Shown piece after piece: positions 9,063 through 18,429 of a DNA stretch of 41,310 nucleotides. Every line of letters begins with the position of its first letter. The stretch's first letter is position 1. The stretch is from assembly GCA_014730165.1 (NCBI GenBank), contig WJIS01000181.1, forward strand, positions 1 to 41,310. The letters are read 5' to 3'. Origin of the DNA: Promethearchaeota archaeon (GTDB lineage Archaea > Asgardarchaeota > Lokiarchaeia > Sigyniarchaeales > SOKP01). The notes below the pieces were generated by a model that made no database searches, was not told where the DNA came from, and saw only the letters and a program-made list of their open reading frames with translations. The translations under genes were made by a program, and so were the position numbers.

Positions 9063-10262
9063 TTATTCTAGTTTCAATTTTTTTCCACAGTTTTTACAGT
9101 GTGAATCATCTAATTCTTTGAAGCATTCTTCATGATACAGTACACCGCAATCTTTGTTCCCACATTTAATAATATCTTCATCTTCTTCAAATATCATATT
9201 ACATACTGGACAAGAATTATAAAAAGCCTCATCCCCTAAATATGAAGTATTCAATTTCTGAGCAAAAAAGGTCTTAGATTTCGTTTTATCTACTTCGATA
9301 TTCATTTGAGTACCTTTATAAGCTTTTAAACGTTTTACTTGAGTTACTTCAGTAGGAATCTTCAATAAATAGAAACAATGAGGACATCTTACTGTTCCAG
9401 AACGTTGTAGTTTGGGATCATCTTGAGACGATGCCCAACCAGCCAAGCAATGAACATGGAATGGAGAATTACAATTAGGACAAAAACGTCCTGTAAGGAA
9501 AAATGAAGCCTTTGTTTCGGGATCTTGATCAGAAAAACAAATAGAACATTTTTTATAATCTGCAACTCCTCTGATTTGCTTTATTCTTGATTCTTGGTCT
9601 TTAGTTAGATCCTGTACTCTCAATAGATTAGCAGCAATTTTTCTGAGAAAAGCAGGATTCTCAGTAGGAGGTTTAGATGAGGACCCCGAAGGTTTAAGGT
9701 TATCTTTCGCGAGATTTTTTGCTGACTCAATTAAAGAGTCTAAATCATTATTATAATAATATCTACCACCTGATAAATCGCTTAATCTTTTTAAAATATT
9801 AAGATGACTCACTTCACCAAGTCGAAACGTATCAATTTTGATGTTCAATCCCTTTGCAAGTCTTGCCATTTTTACTGGATCTGCAGCAGATGTTGTATAA
9901 TTTCCGTCCGAAATAAGTACAATCCGAGGAGGTTTTGCAGCCATTTTCCTTAATTCTTCAATCAATAACTTTATAGAATATGCCAATGCTTCTCCAAGTG
10001 GAGATGCCCCTTGATATTTGAGATTATCTAATGCATCGAATAATTCATCTTTTAAACTGGAAAAGTCTAGAACTTTTTTATAGCTATCCGAATACTTTAC
10101 AATTGCAAATGTTGTTGCTGGATCTTCAGAAAGACGTTCTTCGACTAATGTTTTGAATGCTTTAATACTACAAGATAAACGAGAGGGTGTGTAATCACTT
10201 CTATACATAGAACGTGAAGCATCTATGCATAAAACGATGTTTTCGGGGATTCTTATTGACAC
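9063..10262 (-). CDS. vWA-domain protein with two C4HC3 zinc fingers (RING/PHD-like)
   Basis: 399 residues. Residues 8-185 are a von Willebrand A domain with an intact MIDAS (DASRS, D14-S16-S18; GASPLGEAL near 85-93; ISDG, D119). A Ser/Pro-rich linker (190-203) leads to a first zinc module: C239-x2-C242, C261-x2-C264, H269, C272, C293-x2-C296. A second module closes the protein: C351-x2-C354, C367-x4-C372, H377, C380, C389-x2-C392. Both follow C4HC3 order, as in PHD and RING-variant treble-clef fingers. vWA plus zinc-finger layouts are known in eukaryotic RGLG-type E3 ligases and in the TFIIH subunit Ssl1/p44. Asgard archaea have ubiquitin-like systems, so an E3 or scaffold role is possible, but no ubiquitin, E1 or E2 gene is nearby. 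Probably cotranscribed with the MtrH-like gene 59 bases downstream. Confidence 0.8.
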   Translation of the reverse strand: MSIRIPENIVLCIDASRSMYRSDYTPSRLSCSIKAFKTLVEERLSEDPATTFAIVKYSDSYKKVLDFSSLKDELFDALDNLKYQGASPLGEALAYSIKLLIEELRKMAAKPPRIVLISDGNYTTSAADPVKMARLAKGLNIKIDTFRLGEVSHLNILKRLSDLSGGRYYYNNDLDSLIESAKNLAKDNLKPSGSSSKPPTENPAFLRKIAANLLRVQDLTKDQESRIKQIRGVADYKKCSICFSDQDPETKASFFLTGRFCPNCNSPFHVHCLAGWASSQDDPKLQRSGTVRCPHCFYLLKIPTEVTQVKRLKAYKGTQMNIEVDKTKSKTFFAQKLNTSYLGDEAFYNSCPVCNMIFEEDEDIIKCGNKDCGVLYHEECFKELDDSHCKNCGKKLKLE

Positions 10263-10646
10263 GGGCTTAAACCTTCAGTTTAACTCTTATTTGATTCAAT
10301 CTTTATATATTTCTATATTTAGAATCTTAATGGTATCTTAAAAATTTATTTGAATAGATAATTAGTTATTTCCTCAAAATAAATAAAAATTGAATATTCA
10401 AATTACTTTGGAAAAGCGGATATGAATGAAATAAAAATATCAAATAACATTTTTGCTTTAGTAATAATTTAAGAGATTGAGGTTGCTAATCATAATATTT
10501 AGTCTTTAGAGTCTTTTAAAAAGGACCATAACACCAAATAACAAATAGTTTTTATAAACACTTAAATTCTTAAATAGTCATTTAGATATTATCTAGAACA
10601 AACCAATTATTTTATATTGAAAAATATCTTAATCTGATGAATTATT
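10263..10646. other. Divergent promoter region between vWA and GTPase genes
   Basis: 384 bases between two divergent starts. A TATA-like TTTATAAA lies at 10551-10558, about 90 bases before the GTPase ATG. No gene or RNA was recognised. Confidence 0.35.
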
Positions 10647-11852
10647 ATGTCTACGGAAGAAGATTTAGCTAAGATTAGAGAGTTCTTTAAGAGAAATGTA
10701 ATCATTTCGGAATTAGAAGAAGTCTTGAGATTTAAGCCCGAAACGCTAATAGGAATCGATCAAATTTCGGGAGATAAATTAATTGAAAATGGAATTGAAA
10801 CAATCCAAGATCTGGCAAATATCCCGGAAAGTAGTCAACCTGAGATTAAAGGGATATTACCTAAGATGATAAATAAATGGATTCAAATCGCAAAAGTCTT
10901 AGAAAAGGCAGTAAATGAACAAATAAAAGCTCATAAAAAATTATTAATGATTGGACTGGACAATTCCGGTAAGACTTCAATCTTATCAATAATACAAGAT
11001 AAATATTCTATCATTAAATCTCTACTCCCTACTAAAGGTGTTAAAAGAGAAAGACTATCCTTTTTTGGGTATCCAATAATAAGTTGGGATCTGGGTGGAC
11101 AAGTACAGTATAGGGAAAAATATTATTTCAATAAACCAGAAATTTTCTTTACAGAAGCGGATTTAATCATTTATGTTGTTGATATCCAGGATCCGGACAG
11201 GTTTGAGGAGTCTTCCCAATATTTCACTCAAGTTCTTGATGTTTTGAAAGAATTAGGAGAAGTCGCTCCAATACTTATTGTTCTCCATAAAAGCGATCAA
11301 GATTATCGAAAAACACTAGAATGGCAAAAACAAGTAAGGGCAGTCAAGGACCTCTTTAACCCTATCGTCGAAGAGTATAATAATTTCGATGTAGATTATT
11401 ACGATACCACAATATTCCAGAAAGAAACTATCATGCAGATGTTTAGTATCGCACTAAAGAAAGTGTCTGAGACATCCGAGATCATTGAGAATATTTTAGA
11501 AGACTTTACTCGAACGATAAATGGAAAAGCAGCAAGTCTTATATCGTTAGATGGGCTTATTTTTGGAAGTTATCAACAAAGTAAGACTGATGAGATGCTA
11601 GTAAACAATACTGCTCTCTTACTTCAAACTATGTCTAATTTTCATAATTCAATAGGTTTGATTCGTGAAAAGTCCTTAAGGCTAGACTTTCCATTGAATA
11701 ATTTTACAATAAGGGGAGAAAAGTTATTCGAATATTCAGATTTGCAAATTGCGGTATATTTATGGGTTTTAAGTGAAAATCCTGAACTAATTGACGAAAA
11801 TCTTGAATACTTTAAGCAACAGCTACTTCCATTAATTCACTTGTTTCTCTAA
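10647..11852 (+). CDS. Arf/Ras-like GTPase with N-terminal HhH and C-terminal roadblock-like domain
   Basis: 401 residues in three parts. Residues 28-75 (LIGIDQISGDKLIENGIETI and following) look like a helix-hairpin-helix module. Residues 97-280 are a small GTPase: P-loop GLDNSGKT (103-110), switch I threonine near TKG (129-131), WDLGGQ (147-152) as in Arf/SRbeta proteins, and a degenerate base-recognition motif HKSD (214-217) in place of NKxD. From about 285 a domain opens with AASLISLDGLIFGSY, like the first strands of roadblock/LC7 domains, and ends with LFEYSDLQIAVYLWVL. Roadblock and longin domains are known partners and regulators of small GTPases, and Asgard archaea carry many such genes. 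There is no N-terminal myristoylation glycine or membrane span. Transcribed alone, with convergent genes downstream. The GTPase is certain; the roadblock call is by pattern only. Confidence 0.85.
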   Translation: MSTEEDLAKIREFFKRNVIISELEEVLRFKPETLIGIDQISGDKLIENGIETIQDLANIPESSQPEIKGILPKMINKWIQIAKVLEKAVNEQIKAHKKLLMIGLDNSGKTSILSIIQDKYSIIKSLLPTKGVKRERLSFFGYPIISWDLGGQVQYREKYYFNKPEIFFTEADLIIYVVDIQDPDRFEESSQYFTQVLDVLKELGEVAPILIVLHKSDQDYRKTLEWQKQVRAVKDLFNPIVEEYNNFDVDYYDTTIFQKETIMQMFSIALKKVSETSEIIENILEDFTRTINGKAASLISLDGLIFGSYQQSKTDEMLVNNTALLLQTMSNFHNSIGLIREKSLRLDFPLNNFTIRGEKLFEYSDLQIAVYLWVLSENPELIDENLEYFKQQLLPLIHLFL

Positions 11853-11924
11853 TTATTTTTTTTTACAATTATTCTACATTTTCAGGTTATAAAAATAAGT
11901 TATACTTAGTAGAATATCAAATTC

Positions 11925-12140
11925 TTATTTATTGATTTCTTCATGTGCTTTGAGCAAAAATTCGGTGCTTTTATCAATCATCTCTATAGCTTTGTTCAAG
12001 TTTTCCTCAACATTAGTTAAACCTTGTTCTCCTGCAAAATCTCTCCATTTTTCAAATGATTCCTTATGAGAATCATTATGGTCTGCCCAATGTTCAAGTA
12101 ATTTAGTTAGCTTAGCAATTTTTCTACTCATATTAAACAT
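11925..12140 (-). CDS. Small helical protein with HWxxHxxxH motif
   Basis: 71 residues. The motif LLEHWADHNDSHKESFEKW places three histidines and a tryptophan on one helix, followed by a second amphipathic helix (VEENLNKAIEMIDKS). Small archaeal and bacterial proteins with this H-W-x2-H-x3-H pattern exist and have been thought to bind metal, but I cannot assign a function. The ATG at 12140 was kept; a second Met three codons later is equally possible. Convergent with the GTPase gene (72 bases between stops). Confidence 0.6.
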   Translation of the reverse strand: MFNMSRKIAKLTKLLEHWADHNDSHKESFEKWRDFAGEQGLTNVEENLNKAIEMIDKSTEFLLKAHEEINK

Positions 12141-12303
12141 CCATTTACGATTTATGGTTTATTTAGATCTTTTTGATTAATGTAAGATAAAGAATTAAAA
12201 TTTCATTTTTAATGTTTAGGTTATAGGATAATGAATGATAAAAAAGTGTAAATAAAGCTTTCTGCTTATTAAAATCTTTTATGAAATAGAGAAATCAAAA
12301 TGA

Positions 12304-12600
12304 TTAAAGACAATTATTTTTTATATAACTTCTTACTTGATTTCTTTTTATTAGTTCCTCTTCTTGGGGGTTTACCCTAGTATAGCAAGCAAGAGCTTCA
12401 TCTTTATATATAGAAATAATAATATGGTCGCTCATTCTATTAGTTCTAACTTCCAAGTCCTCTCCTAACTTTCCCTTCATTGAGAAATTATCTGAATCTT
12501 TAATTCTTATTTTCTCTTCCTTAAATTTTATGTGATCTTCATAAATCTTTCCACGATAATGCTTCTTGTTACAATTTTTACAGAAATATGGTTTTGGCAT
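12304..12600 (-). CDS. Small zinc-finger-like hypothetical protein
   Basis: 98 residues. The N-terminus, FCKNCNKKHYRGKIYEDH, has C-x2-C followed by two histidines (positions 15 and 23), a likely zinc site found at the start of many small archaeal proteins. The rest is a beta-rich segment (LEVRTNRMSDHIIISIYKDE) and a basic end. It lies 163 bases upstream of the small helical protein on the same strand. Function unknown; nucleic-acid binding would fit but is not shown. Confidence 0.55.
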   Translation of the reverse strand: MPKPYFCKNCNKKHYRGKIYEDHIKFKEEKIRIKDSDNFSMKGKLGEDLEVRTNRMSDHIIISIYKDEALACYTRVNPQEEELIKRNQVRSYIKNNCL

Positions 12601-12891
12601 ACTTATACCTCTATATCCTTTTTTAATACCTCTATATCGGTAAGAATAAGAAATAAATATTATTTAAATGTGTAGATTTAACATTATTTTATAGTAGGGA
12701 GTACGAAAATTTATCGTTAAGCTTGAAATCGATACATGTAAAGATTTTCGAAAATGAAAGAAATGGCTAATCTTTAATCTAAAAATTTGAATTAAGAGTT
12801 TATTCTCAAAATTAATCTTAATAATCAGGTTTTTATTCTTTGCTTGAAAAATGATAAAAATAAATTTTACTTTCCTTTTTTTAATATTTGA

Positions 12892-13377
12892 TTAATCAAC
12901 CTTCATTGAATTCTGAATCTTTTCTGTGAATTCTTTAATCTTTATATCTAAGACATTTTCCTCTGCATCCTTTTTAATAAAACCCATTTTAGCTATAGGT
13001 TCTTTTCCGATAAGTTCTTTAAGATCCCCAAGTAAAGAATCTACCCCTCTTCCCTCAGCAGTACAATATATGGCAACATTTTTAAAATCTTCTTTAAATC
13101 TATTAATATAGGTTCTTATTGCGGGAGTCATGCGTTTATTCCAGTTTGGAGTTCCAAGAATAATGATATCATACTGTGAAGGATCGCTTTTTAACTCCCC
13201 AATTTCGGTTGTTTTACCCATTGTAGCATGGTATCCAGACTTTAACCATCCAAAGAATCCAGAACGATTTTTTTTATCGATTATTTCCTCTGTATCTGCA
13301 TTTAACTGTTTTTCTATCAATTCAGCAACCTTTTTGGTATTTCCCGTTCTTGTATAAAATGCAATAATACTTTTCAT
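12892..13377 (-). CDS. Flavodoxin-family protein
   Basis: 161 residues, typical flavodoxin length. The phosphate-binding loop TRTGNTKKVA (9-18) follows the first strand (SIIAFY). The loops GTPNWNKRMTPAIRTYI and CTAEGRGVDSLL correspond to the two FMN isoalloxazine-contacting loops. Flavodoxins carry one or two electrons between redox enzymes in the cytoplasm, here possibly serving radical SAM or C1 enzymes, which is inference. It stands alone: 291 bases separate it from the next minus-strand gene and 100 from the doubtful small frame on the other strand. Confidence 0.85.
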   Translation of the reverse strand: MKSIIAFYTRTGNTKKVAELIEKQLNADTEEIIDKKNRSGFFGWLKSGYHATMGKTTEIGELKSDPSQYDIIILGTPNWNKRMTPAIRTYINRFKEDFKNVAIYCTAEGRGVDSLLGDLKELIGKEPIAKMGFIKKDAEENVLDIKIKEFTEKIQNSMKVD

Positions 13378-13477
13378 TTCAATTTTTCATCTCGTTGAAT
13401 TTCGATTATAAATAATATTTTAAGTAATTTACATAAATTTAAAAAAAAGATTATTTTATTAGATAAATTCCGTATTT

Positions 13478-13675
13478 ATGCTTCTCTCACTCAAAATCAG
13501 TCCGGACTTGTTTCCATTTATAACAAATAAAAACATGTCGCAGTTGGATTTCTCAATTAAGATAATAAATACTCTATTGAATCAGGAATTTTTCCAAATT
13601 TGGATTTTATCTACAATTTCAACTAAAGATGAAATAATGATAGGTTATGAACTAAATCAAATCATCCATGAATAA
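13478..13675 (+). CDS. Doubtful small open frame
   Basis: 65 codons from ATG (or 46 from the internal ATG at 13535). No Shine-Dalgarno sequence precedes either start and no family is recognised. In its favour, the composition is protein-like and a 6-base hairpin with a 3-base loop (TCTTCT 13692-13697, AGAAGA 13701-13706) follows the stop in AT-rich sequence. Could equally be chance in the gap between flavodoxin and dehydrogenase genes. Confidence 0.2.
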   Translation: MLLSLKISPDLFPFITNKNMSQLDFSIKIINTLLNQEFFQIWILSTISTKDEIMIGYELNQIIHE

Positions 13676-13771
13676 GGATAAGAATCGAGTGTCTTCTCTT
13701 AGAAGATAATTATTTTAAGCTTAAATATTAATTTTTCATATTATGTAATAATCAAATCAATACGAAATCGA

Positions 13772-14992
13772 ATGAAAATGAAAGCTTTATTAATTGATCT
13801 TACTAAATTTTTAAAATTAAAGCAGAAAAAAAATACCGAATCCAACTTTACGCTAAAACCCTATGATCTAGTAGATTATTATGAGGAGTATCCCGATTTA
13901 ACCTTAATTAATGAAAATTGGGTTAGAGTGAAAGTCGTTTTAGGAGGGATATGCGGTTCTGATATGCATGTTATGAACTTGGATAATTCCTTAGTGCTCT
14001 CAAGTTTTACATCACTTCCCGCGGTACCTGGTCATGAAATAGTAGGTGAAATCATAGAACTCGGTCAAAATGTAAAAGATTTTGAGACTGGAGATAGAAT
14101 AATCTGTGATACAAATCTAAGTTGTGAATCGAGAGGCTTAGAGCCATGTCCACAATGTCGTGAGGGAAATTATAATTTATGTTCCAATCAAGATAAAGGT
14201 GATATTTCACCTGGAGTAGTTTATGGATTTTGTAAGGATGTAGGAGGAGGTTGGGGAGAGTATCTATTAGCTCATAAAAATATGATTTATAAAATACCAG
14301 ATAATTTAAGCTGGGAAGATGCTCTAATAGCTGAACCAATCGCATGTGCGCTACATGGTATTTTAAAACATAAACCAAAAAATTATGAGAAATGCGTAGT
14401 TATAGGATGTGGAACAATCGGATTAGCTTTAATAACAACTTTAAACGCATTAAGTAATTGTAAGATATATGCAACTGCGCGCTATGATTATCAGGCTGAG
14501 TTAGCATCTCAGTTAGGGGCTGAAGAGGTGTTTATAACCAAAAAAGACAGACATATAAAAAAACTTGCTCGAAAACTAGGTGCAAAAACAGTTACACCCC
14601 CAATGGAGACTGTTTATGCTTACGGAGGCGGTGCTGATATAGTAATCGATTCGGTCGGGAATGAAAGTTCAATCAAGGATTCATTGAGAATAATAAAACC
14701 AGAGGGAACGTTATTGCTTATTGGATACCCAAGTCATATAAAAATAGATTGGACCCCAATGATGGCAAAGGAAGTTACGATTATTACTTCCAATATCTTT
14801 AGTTATGATGAGTATGAAGGAAAAAAGGAACGAACGATGAAAATTGCCTTAGATATGATTTCATCAAATCAAGTAGATGTAAGTAAGTTTTTGACTCATA
14901 CATTTTCAATAGAAGATTATAGAAAAGCGTTAGATGTTGCTAATAGCAAGAGTGAATATGAAGCTATAAAAGTCGCTTTTAAATTTAAATAA
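13772..14992 (+). CDS. Zinc-dependent alcohol/polyol dehydrogenase (MDR family)
   Basis: 406 residues, somewhat long because of an N-terminal extension of about 40 residues. Catalytic zinc ligands are visible as C61 (GGICGSD), H88-E89 (PGHE) and the AEP glutamate (E188). The structural zinc lobe is CPQCREGNYNLC (C126, C129, C137) with an earlier cysteine at 118. The Rossmann motif GCGTIG lies at 212-217, followed by a long insert (TKKDRHIKKLARKLGAKT) before the GGGADIVIDSVGN strand. Family members oxidise alcohols, polyols or threonine with NAD(P); the cofactor choice and substrate cannot be read. Start: ATG at 13772 with a second ATG two codons later and no clear ribosome site. Convergent with the SIR2-TPR gene, only 40 bases between stops. 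Confidence 0.85.
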   Translation: MKMKALLIDLTKFLKLKQKKNTESNFTLKPYDLVDYYEEYPDLTLINENWVRVKVVLGGICGSDMHVMNLDNSLVLSSFTSLPAVPGHEIVGEIIELGQNVKDFETGDRIICDTNLSCESRGLEPCPQCREGNYNLCSNQDKGDISPGVVYGFCKDVGGGWGEYLLAHKNMIYKIPDNLSWEDALIAEPIACALHGILKHKPKNYEKCVVIGCGTIGLALITTLNALSNCKIYATARYDYQAELASQLGAEEVFITKKDRHIKKLARKLGAKTVTPPMETVYAYGGGADIVIDSVGNESSIKDSLRIIKPEGTLLLIGYPSHIKIDWTPMMAKEVTIITSNIFSYDEYEGKKERTMKIALDMISSNQVDVSKFLTHTFSIEDYRKALDVANSKSEYEAIKVAFKFK

Positions 14993-15032
14993 AATTTAGA
15001 TATAATTATTTTAGAAATAAAGATTCAAGAAC

Positions 15033-18000
15033 TTAATCCAAATTTGAGATCTTTTTTCGCAGAGTATGTATTTCTTCATCTATTTTAAGATTTTCATAAA
15101 TCTCAAGGGATTTTTGATAATATTCCAAAGATTTTTCCTTGTTACTCTTATTTTCATTAATCTCACCGATATGTTTGTAAATTTTTGCTATCCCTATGCG
15201 GTCTTCACTTTTTTCATATAAAAAAATTGCTTCTTGAAAAATCTCTAAAGCGGAAGTATAAGCCTTAAGGTTTTTATGCATTACGGCGATGTTATTCTTC
15301 AAAATACCTTGTTGATTTAGATCATTTAAGTCTTCAGCGATTTGGAGACCTTTTTCAAAGAAGGCAATAGCTTTCTTAAAATCTCCAGTTCTATAATAAT
15401 TAAGTCCAATATCTGTTAGATTATCCATAGTCCATTCGGGGTTATTCATCCTTGTACTTATTTCAATTTGATTATTTAAAATGTCTATGGCTTTGTTATA
15501 TTCTTCGGATTTTTTATGGATAATAGCTCTATATGCGTTCATAATATAGAGGTTTTGATGATCCTTCAATTTCCTATATATTATTGCCGCATCGTTGTAA
15601 TAAGGAAGAGCTTTTCTCATCCTATTTTTTTCGTATAATTCAGTCGCGATACTATTTAAATGAGTTGCTTGATTTGAGTAGTCTCCTAACTTTTCATAGA
15701 GTTTCGTAGCACGTTCATAATATTGTATGAATTCTGATGTATCTTTTCGCTCATACGCCATCTTACCTAAATTATCTAAAATAGTAACTTGATAGTTCAG
15801 ATCTTTCTTTTCCTCTGCTAAATCTAGTGCCATTTCATAATGGTTTCTTGCTTTATTATAAATCATTTTTTCCTTATATTTAAATCCAAGAACATTATGT
15901 GCTTTGATTTGGCTTTCTTTGTCCTCAGTTTTCTTAGATATCCGAATTATTTCCTCATAATGATTTATTTGTTTCTCGAAAATTAATGATCGATCTACTA
16001 GGGGTGTTATCTTTAGCAGTATATTGAGATGTAAAAAATAATCTTCAATAGTTCCAACTTTTTTAAGCGCGATATCATAATATTCAATAGCGTTATCTAT
16101 AGCACCACTTTTTTCAGAAATGGATGCAATTTCTAAATACAGCTTTATCATTAATTCATTTTCTTCACTTTTTTCAGCATAATCCGATCCTATTTTTAAT
16201 AATTCTAATGCATCTTCAAATGATTCCAATTTCTTATTTATTAGTCCGAGATTGTAATAAATAAAGGCTTTTAAGGAATAGGCATCTTCATCTTCCATAA
16301 GTTCTAGTGCTTCATGTGAATTCTTTAAAGCGGCTTCCATATAATCTTGCTCAATGTTTAATGTAGTGATATTGTTTAAGATCATGGCAGTCATAAATCT
16401 ATCATTTAATATCCGAGAGATTTCCAAAGACCTTTGATAAAAGCTTAAAGCTTCGTTAGTTTTATTTCGATTGCGATTCATACTTCCAATATTATTTAAT
16501 ATCATAGCTTTATTTGATAAATCTGCTAATTCTTCTGAGATCATCAAGGCTTCATCTAAATAATGTTCGGCGGTTTCAAGGTCTCCCATTTTCATATTTA
16601 ATTCTCCTATATTATTCAATAATATAGCTTTTTGCTGTAGATCTCCACTTATTTTTATTTCTTTTAAACCCTTTTCGTAGTAATGTTTAGCCTTATCTAT
16701 CTTTCCAATTCGATTATAAATAAGTGCAATATTGCTTAATATAACCGCACTTTCAAGATGATCCTCTTTCGATTGAAAATATTCTAACGCTTTCTGGAAA
16801 TATCGTAAAGCTTGGTCTGTATTGCCTTGTTTTGCATATATAGAAGCAATATTGTTCACAACTAATCCAACTTTATGAGGGTTACCAATCTTTTCCACAA
16901 GTTTAAGCGAATTTGAATAGTAGTTAAGGGCTTTATTAAAATCTCCATACTCAGAACTAATCAGAGCTAATAAACTCGTGAACATTTCCTCCATCTCTTG
17001 ATTTTTATGTTCTCGAGATTTTATTAATCCCTCCTCTGCGCAAGAGAAAGCGCTTTCAAGGCTTTTTAAATCGAAATATAAATAGGATGCGAAGAGATGT
17101 TTCTTTAAATTACTCTGTTCTCCAAATTGATTTTTTAGCCACTTTAAATAACTAACTCTATCAGATGTGATGTTTCTCCCAGATTTTTTAAAAGTAAGAT
17201 TATAATTAAAAATATCTTGGGAAAGGTTAGAAACCAAATCGGAAGTATTCCATTTAACATAATATACATCTATTTTTTTTGATGATTTTATTTCTCCTAA
17301 TAGTTTGAGAGATTTCGATTTTATATCTTTTACATTTTCTAAAGTAGAATCTTTAATCTTAAAAATCGCTTTATCTGGTTCTGTAGAATGTTCTATCCAA
17401 ATTAACGCTCTCAGGTTACTTAATTCTTTTAGAGTGGGAGTAATATCAAAATCATCACTTCCAGAGTATCCCATGACCACTAGCATTCTATCTTTCATCG
17501 TATTAAGGATAGCTGGTTTTTTAAATGGTTCAATCGCGAAAGTTGAACTTGATTCTCTCTCTCTTCCAAGTGCTTTAATTGTAGTAATTAAAGATTGAGC
17601 TGTAGACCGGTTGGTAAAGAGATTCTTTTTAGAGCCATGTATCTTGAAAATGGGGAATTTGTTATTCTCTAACAATTCTTTTGGGTCTGAATGATTGATA
17701 AACTCTTCCTTTGTTATGATTGGAATAATTTCTATTTCGGAAATGTTTTCTGATAATTCTTTTGTAGCATATTCAATTAAGTAATCAAAATTAGTGGTTA
17801 TTACATAGTTTCCCTTTAATAGAGAATTAGCAAGGAAATAATGAATTTGATTTGGAGTTTTGATAAATTCTAAATAATCCAGTATTTTTAATTCGGGATC
17901 AAATATATTTTGGAGCTCTTCAACCACTTTCTCATATCTTAGACCTGGGAGGTTAATTAACTTTTCTCTTTGTTTTTCGGGAGCAAAAACATTAAATAAA

Positions 18001-18146
18001 TCTTTAACAATACCTACTGCGGAAGGTACGTTTGAAGGATAATCCATACTTATTCCCGCACCAACCAGAAATGTATATGACTTATTCTTACTAAATATTT
18101 CCCCGATTTCCCCCTTATATTGTTCTAAGAAGTTCTCATCTTGCAT
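15033..18146 (-). CDS. SIR2-domain protein with long TPR array
   Basis: 1037 residues. Residues 20-300 are a SIR2-family Rossmann domain: FLVGAGIS (26-33), VITTNFDYLIE (115-125, with the conserved Asn 119), KIHGS (168-172, catalytic-type His 170) and GYSGSDDFD (226-234). No CxxC zinc finger of deacetylase sirtuins is present, which matches the SIR2 type found in anti-phage NADases. From about residue 340 to the end runs an array of roughly 15 kinesin-light-chain-like TPRs of about 40 residues (for example NNIASIYAKQGNTDQALRYF). The same layout is known for prokaryotic defence proteins in which a sensor array controls NAD hydrolysis; that role is inference here. Last gene of a short minus-strand run, 91 bases downstream of a small PepSY-like gene. 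Confidence 0.85.
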   Translation of the reverse strand: MQDENFLEQYKGEIGEIFSKNKSYTFLVGAGISMDYPSNVPSAVGIVKDLFNVFAPEKQREKLINLPGLRYEKVVEELQNIFDPELKILDYLEFIKTPNQIHYFLANSLLKGNYVITTNFDYLIEYATKELSENISEIEIIPIITKEEFINHSDPKELLENNKFPIFKIHGSKKNLFTNRSTAQSLITTIKALGRERESSSTFAIEPFKKPAILNTMKDRMLVVMGYSGSDDFDITPTLKELSNLRALIWIEHSTEPDKAIFKIKDSTLENVKDIKSKSLKLLGEIKSSKKIDVYYVKWNTSDLVSNLSQDIFNYNLTFKKSGRNITSDRVSYLKWLKNQFGEQSNLKKHLFASYLYFDLKSLESAFSCAEEGLIKSREHKNQEMEEMFTSLLALISSEYGDFNKALNYYSNSLKLVEKIGNPHKVGLVVNNIASIYAKQGNTDQALRYFQKALEYFQSKEDHLESAVILSNIALIYNRIGKIDKAKHYYEKGLKEIKISGDLQQKAILLNNIGELNMKMGDLETAEHYLDEALMISEELADLSNKAMILNNIGSMNRNRNKTNEALSFYQRSLEISRILNDRFMTAMILNNITTLNIEQDYMEAALKNSHEALELMEDEDAYSLKAFIYYNLGLINKKLESFEDALELLKIGSDYAEKSEENELMIKLYLEIASISEKSGAIDNAIEYYDIALKKVGTIEDYFLHLNILLKITPLVDRSLIFEKQINHYEEIIRISKKTEDKESQIKAHNVLGFKYKEKMIYNKARNHYEMALDLAEEKKDLNYQVTILDNLGKMAYERKDTSEFIQYYERATKLYEKLGDYSNQATHLNSIATELYEKNRMRKALPYYNDAAIIYRKLKDHQNLYIMNAYRAIIHKKSEEYNKAIDILNNQIEISTRMNNPEWTMDNLTDIGLNYYRTGDFKKAIAFFEKGLQIAEDLNDLNQQGILKNNIAVMHKNLKAYTSALEIFQEAIFLYEKSEDRIGIAKIYKHIGEINENKSNKEKSLEYYQKSLEIYENLKIDEEIHTLRKKISNLD

Positions 18147-18237
18147 AATAAAAAAGTCATAAAATTTATTTCATTTAAACTTAGCTTTTTTAGGGTAGAT
18201 TAAAACAAAACTTTAGATTAGAAACAATTAGATTAGG

Positions 18238-18429
18238 TTATTTTATCTCAAATCCGAGGACAGCACCATCAGATCTTGAAACTTGAATGTAATATTTTTT
18301 ATTTCCATCGGAGTATAATATAACCCACTTTACTATTTTATCTTGAATTTCTTCGAATGAACAGTTCTTATATCCATTTTTTTCTAAATATTCATTTGCA
18401 ATGATTTTGGCTTCTTCAGATGATACCAT
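18238..18429 (-). CDS. Small PepSY-like hypothetical protein
   Basis: 63 residues. The layout, one helix (SSEEAKIIANEYLEKNGYKN) followed by strands WVILYSDGNKKYYIQVSRSDG and AVLGFEI, resembles a single PepSY-type fold, though without signal peptide. It lies 91 bases upstream of the SIR2-TPR gene on the same strand, so the two may be cotranscribed. If the SIR2 protein is a defence effector, this could be an accessory or unrelated protein; nothing in the sequence decides. Confidence 0.5.
   Translation of the reverse strand: MVSSEEAKIIANEYLEKNGYKNCSFEEIQDKIVKWVILYSDGNKKYYIQVSRSDGAVLGFEIK

Noticed and set aside
14052-14378. 108-codon open frame antisense to the alcohol dehydrogenase gene
   Set aside because: Overlaps conserved zinc-lobe coding sequence on the other strand; no domain.
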